DNA of 64,000 nt from Chloroflexota bacterium (GCA_013388755.1 JACAEQ010000135.1:1-64000); one strand, 5' to 3'. Positions 50,188 through 58,828 are shown, counted from the first letter of the stretch. Notes: generated from the letters alone by a model not told the origin. Made by a program: numbers and translations.

Positions 50188-51867
50188 ATGGTCAAAGTGG
50201 TCACACCGGATCAAATGCGCGCTCTTGAAGCTGCCACAGTTGCCAGGGGTGTTGGTTGGGAAGCGTTGATGGAGCGGGCCGGTGCCGGAGTGGCGCGGGT
50301 GGCGCTGTCCCTGCTGGGCGATCCTGCCGGGCGCCGGGTGCTGATACTGGTCGGGCCGGGCAACAATGGTGGCGATGGGCTGGTGGCGGCGCGCCATCTG
50401 CACGATGCCGGGGCGCGCGTTACCCTCTATGTGTGGCGTCGCGCCGAGAAATGTGCTGATGCAAACTGGCGCATGTGTCGTGAGCGCGCCATTCCGGAGA
50501 CACATGCCGCCACTGATGCGCAGCGTGACCAGTTGCGCGCCTTGCTTGCCACCAGCGAACTGGTTATTGATGCCCTGCTCGGTCATGGCGCCAACCGCAT
50601 GGTCGAAGGCGATCTGGCCGATATTCTTGCGGTGCTGAATGCATGCAGCGGGGTGGCTGGCGCCGCTCCGGCGCCTGGTAAGCCGTTGATCCTGGCGATC
50701 GATGTGCCGACGGGTGTGCAGGCCGGGAGCGGCGCCGTGCTCGGCATTGCGGTGCGTGCAGCCGCGACGGTCTCGACCGGGCCGATCAAGCGCGGGCTGT
50801 TACGTTACCCGGCGCGGGAGCATGCCGGTGAACTGATAAGTATAGACATCGGGCTTTCGACGGCTGACCTGGAGGGCGTTATGACCGAACTGATCGGCGC
50901 GGACCTGGCGCGCACATTGCTCCCACCGCGCCCCGCCGATTCGCATAAGGGGACCTTTGGTAAGGTGCTGGTCGCTGCCGGGTCGGCGCAGTATCCCGGA
51001 GCGCCGGCGCTGGCCAGCGCTGGCGCGGCGCGAGTCGGTGCCGGCCTGGTGACCCTCGCCGTCGGGAGAAGCCTGGCTGGAGGACCGGGGCGCATCCCGG
51101 AGATTACGCTGCAATTACTCCCCGAAGCCGAATGGGGCGTGCTGGGCGAGGCTGCCGCCGATGAATTGCTCAAGACCCTTGGCGATTACCAGGCGCTGCT
51201 CACCGGGCCCGGCCTGGGCCGCGAGGCGGCGACCCGCGCGTTCATTGAGCGGTTGCTTGGTCTGGATTCGCCGCGCCACCGTGGGCAGATCGGTTTTCGT
51301 ATCGCTGGTGCGGGGAGCGATAAGCCGGCGGTGAAGCAACGCCCTGAGTTGCCACCAACAGTGATTGATGCTGATGGTCTGAATATCCTGGCTGATCTTG
51401 CGCATGACCCTGAGCGGCGTGAAGCGGCCCACGGCACGATCTGGGAGCGCCTGCCGCGTGGTCGTTGTGTGCTGACGCCCCATCCGGGCGAGATGCGCCG
51501 CTTGCTCGGCGTCGAGTCCCTCGACGGCGATCCGGCTGACATTGCGGCACAGGCAGCCACCCGATGGGGTCAGGTGGTCGTGCTCAAAGGCGCAACCACC
51601 GTCATTGCGGCACCGGAAGGGCAGGTGCGCCTGAACGATGGCGGTAACCCGGCCCTCGCGACGGCAGGCACGGGGGATGTGCTGGCCGGCGCGATCGCCG
51701 GGTTGCTGGCGCAGGGTCTGGCGCCGTTCGATGCTGCCACGCTCGGTGTCTACCTTCATAGCGCTGCCGGTCGCATCGTTCGTGATGAGCTTGGCGACAC
51801 AGGCGCGCTGGCAGGCGATCTCTTACCACGACTGCCGCTGGCAATTCGCGCGCTCAAGGTGTCCTGA
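50188..51867 (+). CDS. nnr: Bifunctional NAD(P)H-hydrate epimerase / ADP-dependent NAD(P)H-hydrate dehydratase
   Basis: This is a 559-residue metabolite-repair fusion. The N-terminal YjeF_N epimerase domain (about 1-225) has TPDQMRALEAATVARGVG, LVGPGNNGGDGLVAARHL and AIDVPTGVQAGSGAV. The C-terminal carbohydrate-kinase-like dehydratase domain (about 235-559) has SHKGTFGKVLVAAGSAQYPG, LLTGPGLGREAATR, VIDADGLNIL, TPHPGEMRRLLG and GNPALATAGTGDVLAGAIAG. It repairs hydrated NADH and NADPH. The order efp-nnr-fmdB is on one strand with short gaps (46 and 13 bp), suggesting co-transcription. Confidence 0.93.
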   Translation: MVKVVTPDQMRALEAATVARGVGWEALMERAGAGVARVALSLLGDPAGRRVLILVGPGNNGGDGLVAARHLHDAGARVTLYVWRRAEKCADANWRMCRERAIPETHAATDAQRDQLRALLATSELVIDALLGHGANRMVEGDLADILAVLNACSGVAGAAPAPGKPLILAIDVPTGVQAGSGAVLGIAVRAAATVSTGPIKRGLLRYPAREHAGELISIDIGLSTADLEGVMTELIGADLARTLLPPRPADSHKGTFGKVLVAAGSAQYPGAPALASAGAARVGAGLVTLAVGRSLAGGPGRIPEITLQLLPEAEWGVLGEAAADELLKTLGDYQALLTGPGLGREAATRAFIERLLGLDSPRHRGQIGFRIAGAGSDKPAVKQRPELPPTVIDADGLNILADLAHDPERREAAHGTIWERLPRGRCVLTPHPGEMRRLLGVESLDGDPADIAAQAATRWGQVVVLKGATTVIAAPEGQVRLNDGGNPALATAGTGDVLAGAIAGLLAQGLAPFDAATLGVYLHSAAGRIVRDELGDTGALAGDLLPRLPLAIRALKVS

Positions 51868-51880
51868 GAAGGGTGGACGT

Positions 51881-52306
51881 ATGCCAATCTACGAGTACCT
51901 CTGCCCACATTGCAATGGCCGTTTCCAGAAACTGGTGCATGGTTTCCGTGACCCGGACGGGCTGGCGTGCCCACGTTGCGGCGCCGCCGATGTGCGCCGC
52001 GCCATCTCGCGGGTCGCCGTGCTGAAGTCAGAGGAGTCGCGCGTGGAGGCGCTGGCCGATCCGTCCATGCTTTCCGGCCTCGACGAGAATGACCCGCGAT
52101 CGATCGCGCGCTGGGCCAGGAAGCTTGGCAAGGAACTTGGTGAGGACGCCGGCGAAGATTGGGATCAGATGGTTGACGAGATGCTGGAGGAAGAGTTGCA
52201 GCGTAAGGGTGCCGATGAAGAGGCGGAGGGGGATGAACCGGAAACCGGCGAACCTGCTGCACCCAGGAAGCACAAAGCCGGCACTGATGACCTTGGCTGG
52301 GGCTAG
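51881..52306 (+). CDS. FmdB family zinc-ribbon protein
   Basis: This is a 141-residue protein starting MPIYEYLCPHCNGRFQKL, with the second Cys pair in LACPRCGAADVRRAISRVAV, the FmdB/CxxC_CXXC_SSSS zinc ribbon. The remainder is acidic and helical (ENDPRSIARWARKLGKELGE, DQMVDEMLEEELQRKG), as in many family members. GGGTGG is five bases before the ATG. Its TAG stop is immediately followed by the GC-rich repeat. The family role is regulatory or unknown. Confidence 0.88.
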   Translation: MPIYEYLCPHCNGRFQKLVHGFRDPDGLACPRCGAADVRRAISRVAVLKSEESRVEALADPSMLSGLDENDPRSIARWARKLGKELGEDAGEDWDQMVDEMLEEELQRKGADEEAEGDEPETGEPAAPRKHKAGTDDLGWG

Positions 52307-52448
52307 GTGCACTACCTTTAACAAACGCCCGTCACCCCCACCCCGGCCCCCCCCCGCCGGGGGAGGGAGTCCGACTCCTCCCCCCAGCGGGGGGAGGTCG
52401 GGTGGGGGGCTGTGCGGTGCAGAACGCCTTATTTGAAAGGTATTGGCT
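52307..52448. repeat. GC-rich dispersed repeat, complete copy 2
   Basis: The left end (gtgcactacctttaac, aaacgccc) and the reverse complement of the right end (ccaatacctttcaaataagg) form an imperfect inverted repeat. Between them lie long C and G runs forming palindromes (ccccccccgccgggggaggg, ctccccccagcggggggagg). It starts at the base after the fmdB stop codon and ends before the DUF3592 gene. Partial copies are at 88-180 and 46016-46125. No coding capacity. Confidence 0.75.
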
Positions 52449-52466
52449 CTAAGTCAGGTGTCGCCA

Positions 52467-52967
52467 ATGTTGCTACTCCTCATTCCGGCGGTACTGATCG
52501 CTGTTGTTGCCGCGATTGTTGCGCACCAGGCATACAGGGCGCAGCGCCGCGTGCTCGATGCTCGCCAATGGGTTCGCACCAGCGGTTTGATTATCTACTC
52601 AGGGGTGCGCGAACAACTCGTGCGCCAGCCGGAAAGTATCGGCTCCGGCTACCGCATGGCGACGCGTTATGCGCCACATATCGTGTATCGCTACACGGTG
52701 AACCAGGCGGATTATCAGGCGGAACGACTGACCCTCGGTACAACGCTGCTTCATTCAGAAGAGGCGGATGCAGCGCGGGACGCAGCGCGCTATCAGGTTG
52801 GCAGGATGGTAACGGTCTACTATGACCCGGACGACCCGGCGGACGCGACGCTCAACCCGCGCACTGGTATGGGGACGATGATCCTCTGGGGTGTTGCGCT
52901 GCTCTTGCTCGGATGCGCCCTCTATGTTGCCGGGCAGGCAATTGCGCCCTGGCTTCGTGGTTTATGA
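52467..52967 (+). CDS. DUF3592 family membrane protein
   Basis: This is a 166-residue protein with one N-terminal helix (LLLLIPAVLIAVVAAIVA), a beta-rich middle (HIVYRYTVNQADYQAERLTL, YQVGRMVTVYYDPDDPADATL) and a C-terminal helix (GTMILWGVALLLLGCALYVAGQ). VxVYYDPxxPxxAxL is the DUF3592 signature. The ATG at 52467 has AGGTG upstream; an earlier TTG lies inside the repeat. Function unknown. Confidence 0.8.
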   Translation: MLLLLIPAVLIAVVAAIVAHQAYRAQRRVLDARQWVRTSGLIIYSGVREQLVRQPESIGSGYRMATRYAPHIVYRYTVNQADYQAERLTLGTTLLHSEEADAARDAARYQVGRMVTVYYDPDDPADATLNPRTGMGTMILWGVALLLLGCALYVAGQAIAPWLRGL

Positions 52968-53018
52968 GATAACCGGCCAGGCTCCGGCGCACCGCAACAT
53001 TCCACGCATGGAGGAATC

Positions 53019-53573
53019 ATGCGGTTTCGTGATCATCTTCTGGCCGCAGCCGTAACCGGGCTGGCGCTTTACCCGCGAGCGCCGCAGCGCGCTGCGCTGA
53101 TGGCCCTGGGGGGTGTGGCGCTCGACATTGACCATTTCCTGCTTTATGCCCTGCGCAGTGGCGACTGGCGTCCATCTGGCGCGCTCCGCTATGATCGCCG
53201 CCGCCATCGCCCGCCTCGCCGAGGTGATACCCGGCCGCGTTATGGCTCGTTGCGCTCCGTGGCGCACCAGCCGCTGGCGACGCTTCCGCTGGCCTGGCTT
53301 GCTGCGCTCTGCTGGCCGGCGCTGCGTCCGTTCGTTGCCGGAATCACCATGCATCTGGCGCTTGATCTGCATCTGCCAGATCATGACTGGCGTGTTCGCC
53401 GCCGCGCCCAGGAGCGCTGCGAGCGCTGTGGTGTTGCCGGTTTGCCGCTTACCGTCCACTATATCGTCCATCCGCACCGCGGCGGCAATCGCTGGTCGGC
53501 GGGTAATCGCGCGCTCTGGTGTTCGCTGTGCGCCCGCGAAGCGTATGAGTCGCGCGCTGAGAGGTACGCCTGA
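53019..53573 (+). CDS. Putative membrane-bound metal-dependent hydrolase
   Basis: This is a 184-residue protein. It begins MRFRDHLLAAAVTGLAL; GGVALDIDHFLLYALRSGDW carries the D-x-DH-type metal motif seen in the YdjM/DUF457 group, and FVAGITMHLALDLHLPDHDW supplies further His/Asp. Near the C-terminus a CERCG...WCSLC arrangement could bind zinc. Membrane segments are short and Ala/Leu rich. GGAGG lies about six bases before the ATG. It is not strongly assigned; the metal site is the main evidence. Confidence 0.65.
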   Translation: MRFRDHLLAAAVTGLALYPRAPQRAALMALGGVALDIDHFLLYALRSGDWRPSGALRYDRRRHRPPRRGDTRPRYGSLRSVAHQPLATLPLAWLAALCWPALRPFVAGITMHLALDLHLPDHDWRVRRRAQERCERCGVAGLPLTVHYIVHPHRGGNRWSAGNRALWCSLCAREAYESRAERYA

Positions 53574-53714
53574 ACATCATGATCCATCGTGTGCTACGGC
53601 AATTCATCATCCCGGCGCGCCCAGCCGAGGGGTTCAACCCGAGGCGATAGGTTCGTCGGTGATTGTTGGTTCTGGGACGGCTCATGGTCTCGCCGCCGGC
53701 ACAGGAGGAATGCG

Positions 53715-54053
53715 CTGGTACCACCGGATGATCTCACCTGCCGCGATGCCATTCGCGGGATGCCGCTTGCATTCAACCCGCACGCAGCTCGTGGATTGCG
53801 TGCGACGATTCAGTTCTGCTTCAGCGGTGCTGAACCGGGCAATTATTACCTGCATATTGCGGGCGGCGAATGCACCTTTTACGAAGGGCGTGCGCATCGC
53901 CCTGATGTAAGCATCCATGCTTCCTCGGAGGTCTGGCTGGCGATCTGCCGTGGCGAAATTGATGGCGGCCTGGCTTTTCTGCGTGGCCGCTACCGCGCCG
54001 AGGGCAATCTGTGGCTCTTGATGCGCCTGCGGTCACTCTTCCCGCCGTTGTGA
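53715..54053 (+). CDS. SCP2 sterol-binding-like domain protein, probable CTG start
   Basis: This is a 112-residue protein matching the SCP2 fold: DAIRGMPLAFNPHAARGLRA helix, then TIQFCFSGAEPGNYYLHIAG, GECTFYEGRAHRPDVSIHAS, SEVWLAICRGEIDGGLAFLR and GRYRAEGNLWLLMRL. No ATG, GTG or TTG gives a complete domain with a ribosome site. However, CTG at 53715 lies six bases after AGGAGG (53703-53708). Upstream in the same frame the sequence is Arg/Gly-rich and unlike protein. Either CTG is used or a frameshift has removed the original start. SCP2 domains bind lipids. Confidence 0.6.
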   Translation: MVPPDDLTCRDAIRGMPLAFNPHAARGLRATIQFCFSGAEPGNYYLHIAGGECTFYEGRAHRPDVSIHASSEVWLAICRGEIDGGLAFLRGRYRAEGNLWLLMRLRSLFPPL

Positions 54054-54057
54054 ACCG

Positions 54058-54792
54058 TCACGACCCATCCTGGTGCTCGCGTGCCAGGATCATCACCCGG
54101 AAGGACTCGGCATAGGCCAGGCCGGCTGCCTTGCCTGTCTCAGCGGCCCAGTCGCGTAGCCACTGCCCATCGCCGACCTGAACCTGGCTGGCATGGCAAC
54201 GTAGCGCCTCGATCTTGCGCTCGATCGTCGTTGAAATATCAACATGAATTGTGTGTGGCCCGTCCTGATCGTGGGTGATATAGAGTTCCTTCACCTGGTG
54301 CGGTTCCAGCCCTTCAGCCAGCAACTCGGGGAAGATCGGGCGCGTCGGCGCGCTTGGAAAGACCGCGGTGACCGCCGCCTCCGCGGCGGCGCGGTGGTCG
54401 GCATGGTTGATATATTCATCGCCATAGAAGAAGGCGGCCGGATCGCCGCAGACAACACGATCCGGCTTGAGACGGCGGATCAGGCGCGTCAGATCGCGGC
54501 GTAGTTGCAGTGTTGGCTCCAGCATGCCGTCGGGGTAGCCGAGGAAATGGACCTCCTTCACACCCAGGACGGCGGCGGCGGCGCGCTGCTCTTCCTCACG
54601 GATACGTACCAGTTCGCGCAGGTCCTGGTCAGGGTCATTGCTGCCGGCTGAGCCGTCGGTGACGATGCAGTACATGACGTCGTGGCCGTCATCGGCCCAG
54701 CGCGCGGCGCTGCCCCCCATGCTGAACTCCGGGTCGTCAGGGTGGGCAAAGATGCCAAGAATCCGTAATGGGCGAGATGGTGTGGTGCTCAT
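54058..54792 (-). CDS. LmbE/PIG-L family deacetylase
   Basis: This is a 244-residue zinc-dependent N-acetylglucosaminyl deacetylase-like protein. The signature is ILGIFAHPDDPEFSMGG (AHPDD) near the N-terminus, with the third metal ligand in INHADHRAAAEA and VVCGDPAAFF in between. The family includes GlcNAc-PI deacetylase, MshB and BshB (mycothiol and bacillithiol synthesis), and drug-modifying enzymes; the sequence does not say which. It converges on the SCP2-like gene with a 4 bp gap. Cytoplasmic. Confidence 0.87.
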   Translation of the reverse strand: MSTTPSRPLRILGIFAHPDDPEFSMGGSAARWADDGHDVMYCIVTDGSAGSNDPDQDLRELVRIREEEQRAAAAVLGVKEVHFLGYPDGMLEPTLQLRRDLTRLIRRLKPDRVVCGDPAAFFYGDEYINHADHRAAAEAAVTAVFPSAPTRPIFPELLAEGLEPHQVKELYITHDQDGPHTIHVDISTTIERKIEALRCHASQVQVGDGQWLRDWAAETGKAAGLAYAESFRVMILAREHQDGS

Positions 54793-55016
54793 TCGACATG
54801 CTCTCTTTGTTGGGGCGGCTCGCAGGCCAGGGCGGCGAGCGGTCGCGCTGCCGCAGGCTATGGCGCGACGAGGTTCGCGTCACTGCGGGCATCCTGTCTT
54901 CGATTGGAACAGCAGCAAGTTTACACCAGGCGCAGTTTGCCGTCCAGCGTATAGCGGGCAGGGTAGATGGCGAAATTGTCGCCGCCCCGCCGACGAAACA
55001 TACATTCTTTCGAGAC

Positions 55017-55191
55017 ATGTGAACGGTGACGAGTCGCGGTAACTGTTCACGATCGGAGGTGTGGGGGATGCCCCCGCAATGAACAATCGGCGGCGGGAGG
55101 GCTTCCGTAAGCGCCATGATGCATCGAACCGCCGACGCAAATAAGACATGATTACCCCAGATGTGAACAAATACGAGTCGCGGGTAATTTG
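55017..55191. repeat. Third repeat family, copy 2, between direct repeats
   Basis: The core 55028-55139 is the reverse complement of the element at 49281-49385 (gaacaatcggcggcgggagg, gcttccgtaagcgccatgat, gcatcgaaccgccgacgc). It is bracketed by imperfect direct repeats beginning ATGTGAAC at 55017 and 55161 and continuing acgagtcgcgg and taa. It takes up most of the 432 bp between the LmbE gene and tRNA-Lys. The rest, 54793-55016, holds nothing recognisable. Confidence 0.65.
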
Positions 55192-55217
55192 CACAACAGC
55201 CGGTGTTATGCTATTAT
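55189..55217 (+). promoter_or_regulatory. Promoter of tRNA-Lys
   Basis: TTGCAC (55189-55194) and TATTAT (55212-55217) are exactly 17 bases apart and end eight bases before the mature tRNA, the usual distance for a tRNA promoter. The -35 box lies at the end of the second direct repeat of the repeat element. Confidence 0.8.
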
Positions 55218-55224
55218 TCCACGC

Positions 55225-55299
<75 letters not shown>

Positions 55300-55316
55300 G
55301 TTGCGATACAGGCGAG

Positions 55317-55340
55317 AGCACAGCATTGCTGTGCTTTTTT
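55317..55340 (+). terminator. Rho-independent terminator after tRNA-Lys
   Basis: AGCACAGC (55317-55324) pairs perfectly with GCTGTGCT (55328-55335) around ATT, followed by five T residues, 18 bases after the tRNA CCA end. Confidence 0.9.
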
Positions 55341-55517
55341 GATTTCCCTGCCGCATTGCCCGGCAACATCGCTGCCGGGTGTGACTTCCTCGATCTCGCG
55401 ACTCGCTCTTATGCTGCGTTAACGCGCTGCTAGTGTCGTTCCAACACTGGCCCGATATACTTCGCCACAGTAAATGATCCAGTTGATACGGCCCTCGTGC
55501 CGAAGGAGCAAACACCC

Positions 55518-55958
55518 ATGGCTATTCGATATCGCCACAGCCCGGTTGCCGAGATGCTGAGCATGAGCGCAGCGATGGATCGTGCAATGAATGAATTGAT
55601 AACGGCTGCGCCGGCGCGCGATGCTGCCGCTGCGTCGCTGCCGCTGAACCTGTATGAGACCGAGACGGGGTATGAAGTGCGCTTTGCTGCGCCGGGCCTG
55701 CGTGCCGACGATATTGAGATTACCCTGCACAAGGGTGTGCTCACAATTCGTGGCAAGATCCAGGAGATCGCGCCGGAAGGTGCGCGCGTCCATGCCCGCG
55801 AGCTCTATAGCGGCGACATTGCCCGCTCGGTGAAGTTCCCGGTCGAAGTTGATGCGGAAGCCATTGAGGCCACCGCTGCCGATGGGATCGTGACCATTCG
55901 CGTCGCGAAGGCCGCGGCTGCGCAGCCGAAGAAGATCAGTGTTACCGTCGGCGCATAG
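55518..55958 (+). CDS. Small heat shock protein Hsp20/alpha-crystallin family
   Basis: This is a 146-residue chaperone. The alpha-crystallin domain runs from SLPLNLYETETGYEVRFAAPGL to the C-terminus, with the A-x-x-x-G-V-L-T-I motif as HKGVLTIRGK and the later ADGIVTIRVAKAA. The C-terminal ending KKISVTV supplies the I-x-V anchor (ISV). AAGGAG is nine bases before the ATG at 55518; a GTG seven codons upstream overlaps it. There is no CIRCE element in the 177 bp before it. Cytoplasmic oligomer that holds unfolded proteins. Confidence 0.92.
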   Translation: MAIRYRHSPVAEMLSMSAAMDRAMNELITAAPARDAAAASLPLNLYETETGYEVRFAAPGLRADDIEITLHKGVLTIRGKIQEIAPEGARVHARELYSGDIARSVKFPVEVDAEAIEATAADGIVTIRVAKAAAAQPKKISVTVGA

Positions 55959-56118
55959 GTTGAGTGCCGGGAACAGAACGCCACGCACCAGGGGGTGTCC
56001 ACAACATATCCGATGCGGTGCAGCGGCTTCGCCCGTCGCGCCGCATCACTGCGATCAGGAGTGGTACCAGGTCGCATCGGTGTCTGTCTGCACGCAACCG
56101 GGTAGATCACACTGCCGC

Positions 56119-57474
56119 TCATAACTGTCCTGTGTCGGGCCAGTCGTCCAGCAGCGCGCGGTATGCAGCATCCGCGTAGCGCGCCGGGTGGCATGCAGGC
56201 GCGTATGGCGGCAATGCGTCACCGGCGATGTGCGCCGCGAGCAGTTCGGCTGCACCGCACGCTGCCATGATGCCATAGCCGGATAGTGCGCCAATGACGA
56301 ATGACCCACGCGGCCCGGCCGGTCCAATAAGCGGGCGGTTCTCGCGCGTCCTGGTGTAGTAACCGCCATCGAGCACGGGTCGCGGCGGGCGTTCGGTATA
56401 CGCGCTGAGCGGCGGGATCATGCGCGCCAGGCCGCGCAACACGACGTCGGGGAAGTGTGGCGCCGGCGGAAGCGGAAAGGTCTCCGCCACCGGCGCAGCA
56501 TCGTAGGCCCAGAGACCCAGCACCCACGTGCTGCCTGTGCCCCCTTCCGGGCGGCAGTGCACCCCCGCCGGCAGGGTGCCGAGCAGGTGACGCAGCTCAT
56601 CGTCCTCGGCAAGCATCTCGCGCTCGTCGGCGCTCCAGGCCAGCGTCTGGGGATCGGCGCAGATGATCATGGGCGCATCGCGTGGGATGGCGCCGAGATA
56701 ATCTTCAAACGCCACCTTCCGGTGTCGCTCGGAAAAGACCGGTAGATCGATGCGGGCCATCTGCCCGACCAGGCGCAGGAACGGGCCGGCCGCGTTCACA
56801 AAGGCGCCGGTTGCAACGCGCTGTGCTCCGTCGTCGAGCGTTACCGCCGTCACGTGCCCGCCGGTCGCCTCCACTGCCGTGACACGCGCGCGCGCCAGCC
56901 GGACGCCGCGGCTGCGGCCGCGCTCCAGCAGCGCCATGCCCAGTTGTTGCGCGCTCAGCCAGCCACAACGCCGCGCGTGCAGTACGGCGACGGTATCTTC
57001 GGCCAGGTAGGGGAAATAATGCCGGATCGTCGCATGGTCAAGGATGAGATCGGCGCCATCGGGCTGGTTGTGGTAGCCGTGTGCCGGGTGGGGTGCGTAC
57101 GACGCGCTGCTCGAGTGCACACGCAATGGCCCGGCGCCGAGCGCGGCGGCTTCCTCGCCGGCCTGCCGCAAGAGCGCGACACGCTCCGGCGCGGCGGTCA
57201 CGTAGAGATAACCGCGCCGGTTGAGCAAAAAGGCATTGCCGGTGGCGTCCGCCAGCGCCTCGATCAAGTCGATGCTGCGATTCATCAGCGCAACCATCGC
57301 ATTGCCGGGGCCAGGCCACCAGTTGCGATAACATTCGGTAGACTTGTCGCTGGTCAACGACAGGGGTGCGCGTTCATCCACCAGCAGCACCGACGCGCCG
57401 CGCGCTGCCAGCGCATCGGCTGCGGCCACGCCCGCAATTCCCGCGCCACAGATCACAACATCACTTCCACTCAC
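56119..57474 (-). CDS. FAD-dependent oxidoreductase (DAO/sarcosine oxidase-like)
   Basis: This is a 451-residue flavoprotein. The N-terminal dinucleotide motif is VVICGAGIAGVAAADALAARG with Glu/Asp in LLVDERAP. The central substrate part has GYLYVTAAPERVALL and GWLSAQQLGMALLERGRSRG, and the C-terminal flavin-closing segment is RENRPLIGPAGPRGSFVIGAL with GYGIMAACGAAELLAAHI. The family oxidises amino acids or amines such as sarcosine or glycine. The GTG start overlaps the stop of the upstream DegT gene (GTGA), so both are translated together. A sugar-amine or amino-alcohol oxidase linked to the aminotransferase is possible but unproven. Confidence 0.82.
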   Translation of the reverse strand: MSGSDVVICGAGIAGVAAADALAARGASVLLVDERAPLSLTSDKSTECYRNWWPGPGNAMVALMNRSIDLIEALADATGNAFLLNRRGYLYVTAAPERVALLRQAGEEAAALGAGPLRVHSSSASYAPHPAHGYHNQPDGADLILDHATIRHYFPYLAEDTVAVLHARRCGWLSAQQLGMALLERGRSRGVRLARARVTAVEATGGHVTAVTLDDGAQRVATGAFVNAAGPFLRLVGQMARIDLPVFSERHRKVAFEDYLGAIPRDAPMIICADPQTLAWSADEREMLAEDDELRHLLGTLPAGVHCRPEGGTGSTWVLGLWAYDAAPVAETFPLPPAPHFPDVVLRGLARMIPPLSAYTERPPRPVLDGGYYTRTRENRPLIGPAGPRGSFVIGALSGYGIMAACGAAELLAAHIAGDALPPYAPACHPARYADAAYRALLDDWPDTGQL

Positions 57475-58733
57475 AGCGCCCTCAGGACCTTGTTCAGCGC
57501 CTCCGTCACCTGTGCCGTCTGTGTCGCGCTGAGATCCGGGCTGACGTCAATATGCAGCGCCCGGCCAAGCACGTCGAGCGAACGGGGGCACATATCGTGC
57601 GTGTACGCAATGTCGCGCGCCGCCCAGCGCCACGGCCCGCCCTGTTCCGACCAGGTTCTCTTGTTCATAATCGGCGCCCAGTGGCAGTACACGTGATAGT
57701 CAACAACGTCGGGCCGGTAGAGCAGCATCGCGCCGAGACCTTCGGCACGCAACGCATCCACCGCCCAGCGGGCGCGCTCGGCCGACGGCAGGAGCAGGAC
57801 CAGCGCCAGCGCGGCATCGCCTTCCGGGTCGTGCAGACGCCGGAATTCCACGCCGGCTGAACGCGCGGCGTCGCCAATCCCTGCGACGATCGAGGCGCGG
57901 TTGCGGCGCATATCGGCGAGGACGCCATCGAGCTTTCCGAGTTGTGCCAGCGCAACCGCCGCCTGCAATTCACTCATGCGGAAGTTGACGCCCGGCAGGA
58001 TTTCGTCGGCAGGCACGTTGTTCCGCTGGCCACCGATAACATCGTGGTACATGACGGCGCGAGTATAAATGGCGCGGCTGCCGGTCATCATCACGCCGCC
58101 TTCGCCGGATGTCATGATTTTGTTGAATTGCAGGCTGAAGGCGCTCGCATCACCAAATGTGCCGAGGCGTTTCCCCTGAAACGATGCGCCCGCCGCCTGC
58201 GCCACATCTTCGATCAGCGCCACGCCGCGCCGGCGCGCGATATCGGCCAGGGCATCCATGCGGCACGGTGCGCCGCGCATGTGCACCGCCGCGATGGCCC
58301 GTGTGTGTGGTGTGATCCTGGCCTCGACATCGGCCGGGTCCAGCGTGAGCGACTCGTCAACTTCGGCGATCACCGGGATTGCGCCGAGCGCCACAGCAGC
58401 CGATGCAGTCGCGATCCAGGTGTACGCCGGCACGATGACCTCGTCGCCGGGGCCGACACCGAGCGCGGCCATGGCGCACATCAATGCCGCCGAACCGGAT
58501 GTGACCGCCAGTGCGTGGGCCGCGCCCATGTGTGCGGCGAAGGCTCGTTCGAATGCTTCGGCCTTCGACGGGCCGGGAAATGGACCGTAGTAGCGAAAGA
58601 GGCGCTTGCTGCGCAAGACCTCAAGTACCAGTTGCTCTTCTTCCGCGCCGATCCGCATACCGCCCGGGTACATCGGTGGCAGCGGATTCGTCACCGCCGG
58701 CTCGCCGCCTTCGATTGCCAGTCGTTGAGACAT
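57471..58733 (-). CDS. DegT/DnrJ/EryC1/StrS family aminotransferase
   Basis: This is a 420-residue PLP enzyme. Features are AIPVIAEVDESLTLDPADVE, RAIAAVHMRGAPCRMDAL, LIEDVAQAAGASFQG with the PLP-ring Asp, and the Schiff-base Lys in FSLQFNKIMTSGEGGVMM. The YRMSELQ-like segment is NFRMSELQAAVALAQL. Closest in overall look to the scyllo-inosose/sugar aminotransferase branch. AGGAGG lies ten bases before the ATG. It is coupled to the FAD oxidoreductase by a four-base overlap. It differs clearly from the other DegT protein at 46467. Confidence 0.88.
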   Translation of the reverse strand: MSQRLAIEGGEPAVTNPLPPMYPGGMRIGAEEEQLVLEVLRSKRLFRYYGPFPGPSKAEAFERAFAAHMGAAHALAVTSGSAALMCAMAALGVGPGDEVIVPAYTWIATASAAVALGAIPVIAEVDESLTLDPADVEARITPHTRAIAAVHMRGAPCRMDALADIARRRGVALIEDVAQAAGASFQGKRLGTFGDASAFSLQFNKIMTSGEGGVMMTGSRAIYTRAVMYHDVIGGQRNNVPADEILPGVNFRMSELQAAVALAQLGKLDGVLADMRRNRASIVAGIGDAARSAGVEFRRLHDPEGDAALALVLLLPSAERARWAVDALRAEGLGAMLLYRPDVVDYHVYCHWAPIMNKRTWSEQGGPWRWAARDIAYTHDMCPRSLDVLGRALHIDVSPDLSATQTAQVTEALNKVLRAL

Positions 58734-58828
58734 CGTGGTCCTCCTCTACCTACGCGCCGCGTGTGCATCGCCACGGGCAGGCGCATGATGCTGCCAATGT
58801 GCAAAATGGTCAAGGCCGGCAGTCGTGG

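Noticed and set aside
53113-53910. Plus-strand 265-codon frame overlapping the metal-dependent hydrolase and SCP2-like genes
   Set aside because: It is rich in Arg, Cys and Ser without motifs and conflicts with two frames that do show domain patterns.
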